A stretch of 64,000 bases of DNA from Actinoplanes sp. SE50/110. Its GTDB lineage: Bacteria; Actinomycetota; Actinomycetes; Mycobacteriales; Micromonosporaceae. Made by a program: the position numbers and the translations under genes. The stretch is from positions 944,501-1,008,500 of the forward strand of contig NZ_LT827010.1 of the NCBI RefSeq assembly GCF_900119315.1, read 5' to 3'. Below are positions 56,262 through 63,323 of this stretch, one piece after another (the first letter of the stretch is position 1; every line of letters begins with the position of its first letter). Below the pieces are notes generated by a model that saw only the letters and a program-made list of their open reading frames with translations, was not told where the DNA came from and searched no databases.

Positions 56262-56936
56262 TCAGAGCAGGGCGGGAACCGGGGCGAGGACGGCGATGGC
56301 GGTGACCAGGATGCCGTTGCCGACCACCCAGCGGCCGCTGAAGCCGGTCAGTTCGCGCCCGTGCAGGCGCGCGCCGGTCACCGAGAGGCGGGCATTGAAG
56401 GTGCCCGCCGCCGGGTCGAAGGTGACGGTGGCGTCGTCGAAGTCGAGCCAGCGGGCGGTCAGTGGATACCACGCCTTGTACACCGACTCCTTGGCGCTGA
56501 ACAGCAGCCGGTCCCAGTGCACGCCCGGCTGGTACCGGGTCAGGGCGGCCAGGTGGTCGCGTTCGGCCGCCTGGGAGACCGCCTCCAGGACGCCGGCCGG
56601 CATCGCCTCGTGCGGTTCGGCGTCGATGCCCACGGTGGTGACCTGCGGGGCCGGCGCGACCACGGCGGCGCGGTAGCCGGCGCAGTGGGTGATGCTGCCG
56701 ACCAGGCCGGTGGGCCACTGGGGCTCGCCGCGCGGGCCGGGCAGGATCGCGGCCGGCCGGTGACCGAGCCGCAGCATCGCCTGCCGGGCGCACCAGCGAC
56801 CGGTGGCGAACTCCGCCCGACGTTTCGCCACCGCCGTGCTGACCAGCAACTCCTCCTCGGGGAAGAGGCCGGCCTCCGGCGGGTCCTGGAACGTGTCGAC
56901 CGCGGTGACGGCGCTGGGCAGGATGGACTCGATCAT
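56262..56936 (-). CDS. 4'-phosphopantetheinyl transferase
   Basis: Activates carrier proteins of polyketide, peptide or fatty-acid synthases by adding the phosphopantetheine arm from CoA. 224 residues of the Sfp/EntD type. Motifs: FATGRWCAR (about 43-51), GSITHC (about 80-85), VGIDAEP with catalytic Asp 105 and Glu 107, and LLFSAKESVYKAW (Glu 150, Lys 154). GGAGG about 6 bases before the ATG. No carrier-protein gene is in the window, so its target is elsewhere. Transcribed away from the secreted-protein gene at 57138. Confidence 0.92.
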   Translation of the reverse strand: MIESILPSAVTAVDTFQDPPEAGLFPEEELLVSTAVAKRRAEFATGRWCARQAMLRLGHRPAAILPGPRGEPQWPTGLVGSITHCAGYRAAVVAPAPQVTTVGIDAEPHEAMPAGVLEAVSQAAERDHLAALTRYQPGVHWDRLLFSAKESVYKAWYPLTARWLDFDDATVTFDPAAGTFNARLSVTGARLHGRELTGFSGRWVVGNGILVTAIAVLAPVPALL

Positions 56937-57137
56937 CGCGGCCTCCGCGGCGGTGAGAAGGCGGGCACCCTCTCGACAATGGACATGACCCGAGCGTACG
57001 GAGGCGCCCCGGACCGGGGAACCGGCGCGGCACCTTTTACCGGTCGGTAGGGGCACGGGCCGGATGCGATATAAGGCGGCAATAGACGTCCGTCGAAGAC
57101 TGGGCGCCCAGTCACCTCGCGTGGAGGAGCCACCGTC

Positions 57138-58280
57138 TTGATTCGTCGTACAACCGCCCTCGTGGCCGCCGGCGCGCTGGTCGCCGCCGGTCTCTCGCTC
57201 GCCGTCCAGGCGCCGGCCACCGCGGCGGCCGCCTGGACGGCCGTCCCGGTGCCGGTCGGCACCGACCGCAAGATCGTCTCCGCGGAGATCCGGGCGTTCG
57301 GCCCGGACGCCGCGTTGATCTACGCCTTGACGCAGCCCACCATCTGCTTCGAGTGCACCTCCAAGTTCCAGACCTTCCAGTGGACCGGCTCCGTGTGGTC
57401 CGAACTGGCGACTCCGGCGATCAAGGCGAACGGCCGGCCGATCTACGCCGCCGCCTCGCTCGACGACCAGTGGACCTTCGCGCCGACCGGGACGGACTTC
57501 ACCTTCGCCGCCTACCACTGGAACGGCTCGACCTGGACCGCGCACTCGACGCCGGGCATGAAGTTCCAGCCGGCCGCCGCGGAGGTCGAGGGCCCGGACG
57601 ACGTGTGGATCGCCGGTGACGATCGGGCCGGTGGGGACATCAACGCCGCCGTCGCGCACTGGGACGGCGTCTCCTGGAAGATCACCCGGTTGCCGGCCGG
57701 GGTCAACCGGGGCGGCGCCGGCACCATCCACAAGATCAGCGACACCGAGATCTGGACGGCCGGCACCGGCTACCCGGCCAGCGACACGTTCCGGATGAGC
57801 GCCGCCCGGTTCAACGGCGTCTCCTGGTCGGTCGTGGCGATGCCGGACGGTGACGGCCGGGGCAATCAGGTGACCGGGACGTCGGACGACCTGTGGATCA
57901 CCGGCAGCAGGTTCCCCAAGGGCGCGTCCTCGTGCGGCATCACGCTGCACGCGACCGGATCCGGTTTCACCCGCGCGCCGGACATCTGCGGGACCACCGT
58001 CGACGGCGGTGTCTGGAGCGCCGAGGTGGTGAAGTTCGGCGCCGACTGGTATGCCGGTCTGCGGCCGCGCTGGAGCAGCGACAGGATCCCCGGCGGGGCG
58101 CTGTACCGGTGGGGCGGGTCGGCCTGGCAGAGCATCGCGGGACCGTATCCGACCACCACCGACGTCGAGGATCTGGCGGCTATTCCGGGTGGCGGCTCCT
58201 GGCTGCTGGCCGAGGGCCGGGACGCGGCGGGCAAGCTGACCGGCCCGCACCTGTGGCGGTCGGCCGGCGCGCCGAGCTGA
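57138..58280 (+). CDS. Secreted beta-propeller-like protein
   Basis: 380 residues, TTG start preceded by GTGGAGGAG. Signal peptide with cleavage near ATAAAA (about residue 33). The mature region has repeated strand units of the form W-hydrophobic...W (WNGSTWTA, WDGVSWKI, FNGVSWSVV, WGGSAWQSI), spaced about 50 residues apart, as in Kelch- or WD-like propellers. Two or more cysteines (CFECTSK, SSCGI, DICG) may pair. No catalytic motif. Convergent with the lasso operon, separated by two strong hairpins. Confidence 0.72.
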   Translation: MIRRTTALVAAGALVAAGLSLAVQAPATAAAAWTAVPVPVGTDRKIVSAEIRAFGPDAALIYALTQPTICFECTSKFQTFQWTGSVWSELATPAIKANGRPIYAAASLDDQWTFAPTGTDFTFAAYHWNGSTWTAHSTPGMKFQPAAAEVEGPDDVWIAGDDRAGGDINAAVAHWDGVSWKITRLPAGVNRGGAGTIHKISDTEIWTAGTGYPASDTFRMSAARFNGVSWSVVAMPDGDGRGNQVTGTSDDLWITGSRFPKGASSCGITLHATGSGFTRAPDICGTTVDGGVWSAEVVKFGADWYAGLRPRWSSDRIPGGALYRWGGSAWQSIAGPYPTTTDVEDLAAIPGGGSWLLAEGRDAAGKLTGPHLWRSAGAPS

Positions 58281-58308
58281 TCGACGACCCCTCGGCGTCC
58301 GAGCAGCG

Positions 58309-58352
58309 GCGACGACGATCCGCCCGGCGTGCGGCGGGCGGGTCGTCGTCGC
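58309..58352 (+). terminator. Strong terminator of the secreted-protein gene
   Basis: Arms 58309-58326 and 58335-58352 pair at 17 of 18 positions; loop GCGTGCGG. 28 bases after the secreted-protein stop. Confidence 0.85.
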
Positions 58353-58377
58353 TTCGGGGCGGAGGGCCGATGACCAT

Positions 58378-58407
58378 GCGCCCGGCGATCATGGGATCGC
58401 CGGGCGC
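58378..58407 (-). terminator. Terminator of the lasso-peptide operon
   Basis: Perfect 13-bp arms GCGCCCGGCGATC (58378-58390) and GATCGCCGGGCGC (58395-58407), loop ATGG, 6 bases beyond the stop of the last minus-strand gene at 58414. Confidence 0.8.
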
Positions 58408-58413
58408 CTCGCG

Positions 58414-58581
58414 TCATTCGCCGTGCAGGGCCAGATGGATCGCGCGTTCCAGGACCGCTGCCCGACCGGCCGGCCCGATGTCCGTGAGAAGTTCGTCGGC
58501 CTGCCGGATCGCCGAGCCCATCCGCAGGGGATGCGCCCGGCGCAGCAGACCGGCGATCCGGGTCGCCAGATCGTCGGTCAT
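58414..58581 (-). CDS. Last gene of lasso operon: 55-residue protein
   Basis: Its ATG (58581) begins 2 bases after the stop of the carbamoyltransferase gene, so it is part of the operon. The product is highly helical (TDDLATRIAGLLRRA, SAIRQADELLTDI, AAVLERAIHLAL), with acidic and basic faces; no signal peptide, no cysteines. No family recognised. Could be a small chaperone, adaptor or immunity factor; it is not a plausible lasso precursor because it lacks a leader/core layout and its last residues end HGE. Confidence 0.65.
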   Translation of the reverse strand: MTDDLATRIAGLLRRAHPLRMGSAIRQADELLTDIGPAGRAAVLERAIHLALHGE

Positions 58582-58583
58582 CG

Positions 58584-59549
58584 TCAGTCCCGGCCGAACG
58601 CGTACTCGAGCACCGCCATCGCGCTGCACAGCTTCATCCGCGCCTGTGACCAGGCGACCGAGCGTGGGCCGTCGAGGACCGCGCCGGAGACCTCCTCGCC
58701 ACGGTGGGCGGGCAGGTCGTGCAGGAAGAGGGCATCCGGCGTACGCCCCAGAAATTGATCGTCGATGTGGAACGGCCGGAAGGTCTCCCGCCACGCCGCG
58801 TCGGGCTTGCTGGTGCCGGTGGTCTGCCAGCGGGTGGTGTAGACGAACTCGGCACCGGCCGGCACGTCGCGCGGATCGTGCGACTCGGTGACGTGGCCGC
58901 CGTTGCCGGCGGCCCGCGCGGTGGCCGCCTTCAGGGCGTCCTCGGGCAGCCCGTAGCCGTCCGGGGTGAGCAGGTGCAACTCGGTGCCGGCGAACGCGCT
59001 GAGGCCCTGCGCGAGGGCGGTCGCGGTGTTGTTGCCCTCGCCGACGTAGAGCACCCGGGCCCCGTCCAGCGATCCGCGGTGCAGCAGGATCGTGGCCAGG
59101 TCGCAGATGCCCTGGGTGGGGTGCTCCTCGGCGGCCATCGCGTTGATCACCGGCAGACCGCTCTCGGCGGAGAGCAGCCGCATGTCGGCGAGCGGGCCGG
59201 CGGTGCGGGTGACGATCCCGTCGAGCATCAGACCGAACATCCGGGCGGTGTCGGCCAGCGACTCGCCGGTGTTGGTCTGCAGGTCGCCCGGCCCGTAGCC
59301 GATCGCCCGGCCGCCGAGCCGTTCGACGCCGGCGGTGAAGGCGGTCCGGGTGCGGGTGGAGGTGCGGGTGAAGACGATGCCGATCAGCAGGCCCTGCAGC
59401 GGGTCGTGGTGCGCGGTGCGGTCGCGGTACAGCTCGACCGAGCGGCGCGCCAGGCCGGCCAGCCGGTCCGGGGTGAGGTCGGCGAGGGTGAGCAGGCCGC
59501 CCGGCTCGCGCCGCGGCGGCAGGCCGGTGAAGGCCTCCGATGTGGACAT
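58584..59549 (-). CDS. Divergent ornithine carbamoyltransferase-family enzyme
   Basis: 321 residues with the aspartate/ornithine carbamoyltransferase fold. The carbamoyl-phosphate loop STRTR is at residues 64-68 and HPTQ at 143-146. Two amine-substrate features differ from ornithine enzymes: the HCLP motif reads HDLP (277-280), and the SMG loop is TTRWQTTGTSK. So carbamoyl phosphate is likely still used but the amine acceptor is not ornithine. Next to SbnA/SbnB-like genes the natural candidate is L-2,3-diaminopropionate. A comparable enzyme (VioL) acts in viomycin biosynthesis. GGAGGAA precedes the ATG. Confidence 0.85.
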   Translation of the reverse strand: MSTSEAFTGLPPRREPGGLLTLADLTPDRLAGLARRSVELYRDRTAHHDPLQGLLIGIVFTRTSTRTRTAFTAGVERLGGRAIGYGPGDLQTNTGESLADTARMFGLMLDGIVTRTAGPLADMRLLSAESGLPVINAMAAEEHPTQGICDLATILLHRGSLDGARVLYVGEGNNTATALAQGLSAFAGTELHLLTPDGYGLPEDALKAATARAAGNGGHVTESHDPRDVPAGAEFVYTTRWQTTGTSKPDAAWRETFRPFHIDDQFLGRTPDALFLHDLPAHRGEEVSGAVLDGPRSVAWSQARMKLCSAMAVLEYAFGRD

Positions 59550-59571
59550 TTTTCCTCCGGTACGGGACGCC

Positions 59572-60576
59572 TCAGACGAGGTCGGGGACGGGAATGTCGA
59601 GCGGTTCCACCGGTGCGGGCGGGCGGTCCAGTTCGCGTTCGGCGACCCAGGCCGGGTTGTACAGCGAGCCGGCGTAGCGGTCGCCCAGATCGGGGCTGAT
59701 CGCCACCACCACCGAGCCGGGGCGCAACAGGGCGGCCCGGTCCGCCACCCCGGTGAGCACCGCGCCGGTCGAGCCGCCGACCAGCACGTGGTGCCGGTCG
59801 CGCAGCCGCCGGCAGGTTTTCACCGTCTCGTGCTCGGAGACCATCACCAGATCGGTGACGTGCTGCAGGGAGGCGATCGCCGGGGTGCGGCTGGTGCCCA
59901 GCCCCGGGATGTGTCGCCGGCCGGGCGGGGTGCCGAAGGTGGTCGAGCCGATGATGTCGACCGCGAACACCCGGGTCTGTGGCCGGTGCCGGGCGAAGTA
60001 CTGCGCGCAACCGGTCAGCGTGCCGGTCGTGCCGGCCCCCACGAACACCGCGTCGACCTCGGGGAACTGCTGGAGTATCTCGGCCGCGGTGGTGTGGTAG
60101 TGGGCCATCGTGTTGATCGGGTTGGCGTACTGGTTGGGCCAGACCAGCATCGGGTCGGCCCGGATGCGGTCCTGCAGGTAGGCGAGGCGCATCGACAGGT
60201 ACCCGCCGTTCGGGTCGCGTTTGTCGATCACCACGACCCGGGCGCCGTACGCCCGCATCAGCTCGATGGTGGCCGGCGCGGTGTTCTTGTCGGTGACGCA
60301 GGTGAACTGGTAGCCGCGGGCGTTGCAGACGATGCTCAGCGCGATGCCGAGGTTGCCGGAGGACGATTCGATCACCCGGCTGCCGGGCCGGAGCAGCCCG
60401 CGCTGCTCCAGGTCGTCGATCATGGCGAGGGCCGGCTTGAACTTGATCGAGCCGGCCAGGTTCATCGCCTCGATCTTGAGGTAGAGGCGGCTGTCCGGGA
60501 GGAACCCGGAGAGTTCGAGGAAGACGTCGGGAAATCGGAGATCCAGCGCGGATTCGATGATCAACGGTAGCTCCAC
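59572..60576 (-). CDS. sbnA: N-(2-amino-2-carboxyethyl)-L-glutamate synthase (SbnA-like)
   Basis: PLP enzyme of the cysteine-synthase fold, 334 residues. PLP Lys in NLAGSIKFK (about 45); SSSGNLG substrate loop; GAGTTGTLTG phosphate-binding loop. The N-terminal LIIESALDLRFPDVFLEL and LKIEAMNLAGSIK segments match SbnA rather than CysK. Predicted reaction: O-phosphoserine plus glutamate to ACEGA, the first step of L-2,3-diaminopropionate synthesis. SbnB homologue is 21 bases upstream in the same operon, which supports the assignment. Confidence 0.88.
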   Translation of the reverse strand: MELPLIIESALDLRFPDVFLELSGFLPDSRLYLKIEAMNLAGSIKFKPALAMIDDLEQRGLLRPGSRVIESSSGNLGIALSIVCNARGYQFTCVTDKNTAPATIELMRAYGARVVVIDKRDPNGGYLSMRLAYLQDRIRADPMLVWPNQYANPINTMAHYHTTAAEILQQFPEVDAVFVGAGTTGTLTGCAQYFARHRPQTRVFAVDIIGSTTFGTPPGRRHIPGLGTSRTPAIASLQHVTDLVMVSEHETVKTCRRLRDRHHVLVGGSTGAVLTGVADRAALLRPGSVVVAISPDLGDRYAGSLYNPAWVAERELDRPPAPVEPLDIPVPDLV

Positions 60577-60597
60577 GGAAAAGGTCGGATGTGCGGG

Positions 60598-61599
60598 TCA
60601 GAGCAGGTCGAGGAGCTGCCCGGCGCCGGTTTCCCGCGCCACCTGCGCGACGGCGTGGATCAGGGCGACGTCCAGGACGGCCATGCCGAACGGGTTGCTG
60701 ATGACGTATCCGGAACCGGGCCGCCGGGCCGGCCGGCGGCCGGTCAGCACCTCGCCGAGGCTGCCGTCGCCGCCGGTGAGCACGCCCTCCTGGAGGAGCC
60801 GGCCCATGATCCGGCGGGGGTTGTCCCGGATCAGTTCGAGGTCGTCGACGAAGACCGCCTCGGCGCCGCGGAACGCCTCCCCGGTCAGGTCGTCGAGGGA
60901 CACGTGCGCCACGAACGAGCCGCCGGCCAGCCAGGACGCCGGGATGTACGGGTCGTTGCTGGTGGTCACGGTGATCAGCACCGGGGCGGCGCCGGCCGCG
61001 TGGCGGGCGCTGTCCGCGACGGTGACCGTCAGCTCCGGGCGGCGGGCGGCGAAATCGTCCCGGAACGCGGCGGCGCGTGCCGGGTCGAGGTCGAAGACGA
61101 CGGCCCGGCGCACCGCGGGGAAGGCGTCGGCGATCGCCTCCAGGTGCACCCGGGCCAGCGTGCCGGTGCCGATCAGGCTGACCGTGTCGAACGATTCCGG
61201 CCCGAGCTCCCGCAGGCTGACCACGGTGTAGGTCGCGGTCCGGACCGCGCTGAGCAGCCCGGCCTCGGCAACCACCGCCGGGCGCGCGGTCTCCGGGTCG
61301 AAGGCGAAGCTCAGCCCCCCGGCCCGCTCCAGGCCGCGGCCCGGGTTGCCGACCGAGGCGTTGATCAATTTCATTCCGTACGCCATGGCCGCACCGTCCG
61401 GCACGGCTCCCAGCATGGCGATCGCCCGGCTGTACGCACCGGCACTGTTCGACCAGCTCAGATACCCTTCGGGGGGTAGCTCGGTGCGGCCCGACGTGTG
61501 ATCCCGCAGGGTCTGCGCGACCACCTCGGCCGCATCCATCTTGGACAGACAGGCCGCGACGTCGGCGCGGTTGAGGAAACGGATGCTCTCGCTCGTCAT
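60598..61599 (-). CDS. sbnB: ACEGA dehydrogenase (SbnB-like, ornithine cyclodeaminase family)
   Basis: NAD-dependent enzyme that oxidises ACEGA to 2-oxoglutarate plus L-2,3-diaminopropionate, the second step after SbnA. 333 residues. A Rossmann motif SLIGTGTLARVHLEA is at about 140-155. Ornithine cyclodeaminase-family features are LINASVGNPGRGLERAGG and FVAHVSLDDLTGEAF. The pairing with SbnA in one operon makes diaminopropionate synthesis more likely than ornithine cyclisation. Starts 6 bases after the thioredoxin-like gene stop. Confidence 0.87.
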   Translation of the reverse strand: MTSESIRFLNRADVAACLSKMDAAEVVAQTLRDHTSGRTELPPEGYLSWSNSAGAYSRAIAMLGAVPDGAAMAYGMKLINASVGNPGRGLERAGGLSFAFDPETARPAVVAEAGLLSAVRTATYTVVSLRELGPESFDTVSLIGTGTLARVHLEAIADAFPAVRRAVVFDLDPARAAAFRDDFAARRPELTVTVADSARHAAGAAPVLITVTTSNDPYIPASWLAGGSFVAHVSLDDLTGEAFRGAEAVFVDDLELIRDNPRRIMGRLLQEGVLTGGDGSLGEVLTGRRPARRPGSGYVISNPFGMAVLDVALIHAVAQVARETGAGQLLDLL

Positions 61600-61605
61600 G
61601 GTGTC

Positions 61606-62109
61606 TCACTTCTTCTCGGAGGAACTGGGGGGAATCGCGGAGGCGTGCATCCCGGTCCAGGCCAGCCGCCCGTCCGGGGAGACCACGAACAGGGCCGGGA
61701 AGTGCCGGATCCCGAACGCGTGACGCAGCGACCCGTCGGCGTCCACCACCACCCGGGCGGCCGGGACGGCCCCGGCGAGGAAGCCGGCGGACGCGTCCGG
61801 CCCGGAGACCACCGCGACCGCCCGATCCCAGCCGGCCGCGACCCGGCCGAACGCGGCGCGGTCCCGGCGGCACCGGTCGCAGGTGGGGGAGAAGAACGCG
61901 ACCAGGGTGTCGGTGTCCGGGGCGAGCAGACCGAGCCCCGCGGCCAGGACCGCGCCGCGGGGCAGGGCCCGGGCCGGCACACCCCGCTCCTCGATGTCGA
62001 CCAGCAGTTCGGCGTGGTACCGCAGGCGGCGGATCAGCGCCACGATCAGCGCGGTGTGGAACGCGACGACCAGGGCGAGCACGACGACGGCGGCGATCAG
62101 GGCACTCAT
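61606..62109 (-). CDS. Membrane-anchored thioredoxin-like protein (MauD/TlpA type)
   Basis: 167 residues. A transmembrane helix at the N-terminus (about 3-26) and a thioredoxin-fold domain outside (about 55-160) with active-site CDRC (Cys 77 and Cys 80) in AFFSPTCDRCRRD. The fold continues with GIRHFPALFVVSPDG (cis-Pro loop). Together with the MauE-like gene it probably makes or shuffles disulfides in an exported product. Confidence 0.85.
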   Translation of the reverse strand: MSALIAAVVVLALVVAFHTALIVALIRRLRYHAELLVDIEERGVPARALPRGAVLAAGLGLLAPDTDTLVAFFSPTCDRCRRDRAAFGRVAAGWDRAVAVVSGPDASAGFLAGAVPAARVVVDADGSLRHAFGIRHFPALFVVSPDGRLAWTGMHASAIPPSSSEKK

Positions 62110-62116
62110 CGGGCTC

Positions 62117-62653
62117 TCACCGCCGGGCCGGGAACACGGCCGTGACGTCGCCGATCCGGACCACCAGCGTGGTCAGCAGCGCCGCGGCGGCCGCGCAGAC
62201 CAGCGGACCGGCCGGGCCGGTGCTCCGGCCGGCGGGGCCGCCGCCGAGGGTGCCGGCCAGGGCGATCGCGGCGATCGCCAGCAGCAGCCCGTTGCGGATC
62301 AGTGCGGCCCGGCGGCCGATCGCGGCGGTGCCGAAGCACCCGCAGGCGAAGGCGGTGTCCGGCATCGCGCCCAGCCGCCAGGTGAAGAGCGCCAGCAGCC
62401 CGATCGCGCCGGCCGCGGCCCACGGCGCGGTGCGCGCGACGACCGACCCGGCGGCGACCGCGGTCTCGGCGGCGACGGTCAGCACGGCGAGCACCCCGGC
62501 GCGCCGGCCGGACTGCCCGGTCAGCGTGGCGGTGGCCTGCCGGAAACGGGTGAACGCCGCCACCCGGTGCGTCTTGGCCAGCACCGACGCGGCGAAGACC
62601 ATGGCCAGGGCACCCCGGCCGGTCCAGGAGAGGTAGAGCAGCGTGGTGGTCAT
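62117..62653 (-). CDS. MauE-like membrane protein (DoxX/MauE family)
   Basis: 178 residues with about four to five transmembrane helices. The Cys pair in the ACGCFG segment (about residues 105-110) matches MauE/DsbB-like proteins that pass electrons through the membrane. ATG overlaps the B2 stop (ATGA), so translation is coupled. Seven bases separate it from the thioredoxin gene, forming a disulfide pair. Confidence 0.83.
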   Translation of the reverse strand: MTTTLLYLSWTGRGALAMVFAASVLAKTHRVAAFTRFRQATATLTGQSGRRAGVLAVLTVAAETAVAAGSVVARTAPWAAAGAIGLLALFTWRLGAMPDTAFACGCFGTAAIGRRAALIRNGLLLAIAAIALAGTLGGGPAGRSTGPAGPLVCAAAAALLTTLVVRIGDVTAVFPARR

Positions 62654-63072
62654 CGCGACGGGCTCCGGACGGTGAGCATCGGGATGTGGAACCCGTCCGG
62701 GTACGGCTCGTCCACCGCCACCCCGTCGACCTCGACCCAGGCGTGCGCGCCGAACGGCGGGTGCCGGCGCACCCCGGCCACCCAGTCCGGCCAGGCGCCC
62801 CGCTGGCGGCAGAGCAGCGCGGTGGCGATCGACCGGGGCAGGCAGCCGACCGGGCCGGCGCAGAACGCGCTGTTCGCCACGGTGTCCCGGCGGGCCGCGG
62901 CGGCCTCCTGACGGGTGGCCGGTCGGGCGCCGCGGCTGATCCGGCGCAGCACCCGGCAGATCAGGTCCGGTGACCGGTGTGCCAGCACCCGGGCGAAGGC
63001 CACCACGGCGAGCACCGTCAGCCGCCGGCCCAGCCGGCTCGGCCGGTGCGCGAGCACCTGCTCGGTGGTCAT
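62650..63072 (-). CDS. Lasso peptide biosynthesis B2 protein (leader peptidase)
   Basis: 140 residues, transglutaminase-like cysteine protease that removes the leader of the lasso precursor. Catalytic Cys 77 in AGPVGCLPRSIA and His 110 in FGAHAWVEVDG, with a nearby Asp; CLPR plus AHAWVEVDG is the family signature. Separate B1 and B2 genes are typical of actinobacterial lasso systems. Start overlaps the B1 stop (ATGA). Confidence 0.92.
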   Translation of the reverse strand: MTTEQVLAHRPSRLGRRLTVLAVVAFARVLAHRSPDLICRVLRRISRGARPATRQEAAAARRDTVANSAFCAGPVGCLPRSIATALLCRQRGAWPDWVAGVRRHPPFGAHAWVEVDGVAVDEPYPDGFHIPMLTVRSPSR

Positions 63073-63323
63073 CTCGCCACCACCAGACCGGCGCCGCGCA
63101 GCTCACCGAGGAACTCGGCCAGGTCGGCGGCGATCGTCGCCGGGTCGGCACCGAGGTCGGCGGCCAGCCGGTCGGTGGCCGGGGACGGGCCGGCCAGCAG
63201 GCAGTCGAGCATGGTGGCGGCGGTCGCGTTCAGCGTCCAGTACTCGCCGATCGCCGAGTCCAGCAGTACCCCGCCGTACTCGGTCGGGGTCCAGGCCACG
63301 TGGGCCGGCAGGGTCCAGTTCAT
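63069..63323 (-). CDS. Lasso peptide biosynthesis B1 protein (PqqD-like RRE)
   Basis: 84 residues with the RiPP recognition element fold: two N-terminal strands (GGVLLDSAIGEYWTLNATA) followed by three helices (AATMLDCLL, DRLAADLG, IAADLAEFLGELRGAGLVV). It binds the leader and brings the precursor to B2. Overlaps the cyclase stop (ATGA). Confidence 0.92.
   Translation of the reverse strand: MNWTLPAHVAWTPTEYGGVLLDSAIGEYWTLNATAATMLDCLLAGPSPATDRLAADLGADPATIAADLAEFLGELRGAGLVVAR

Noticed and set aside
55588..57033. A long minus-strand frame across the 47-bp repeats and PPTase gene
   Set aside because: Repeats do not preserve phase and the frame has no domain; the PPTase lies in another frame.
58414..58581. 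Lasso precursor peptide
   Set aside because: No leader/core layout, no Gly/Ala/Ser/Cys plus Asp/Glu ring positions, and it is last in the operon rather than first.
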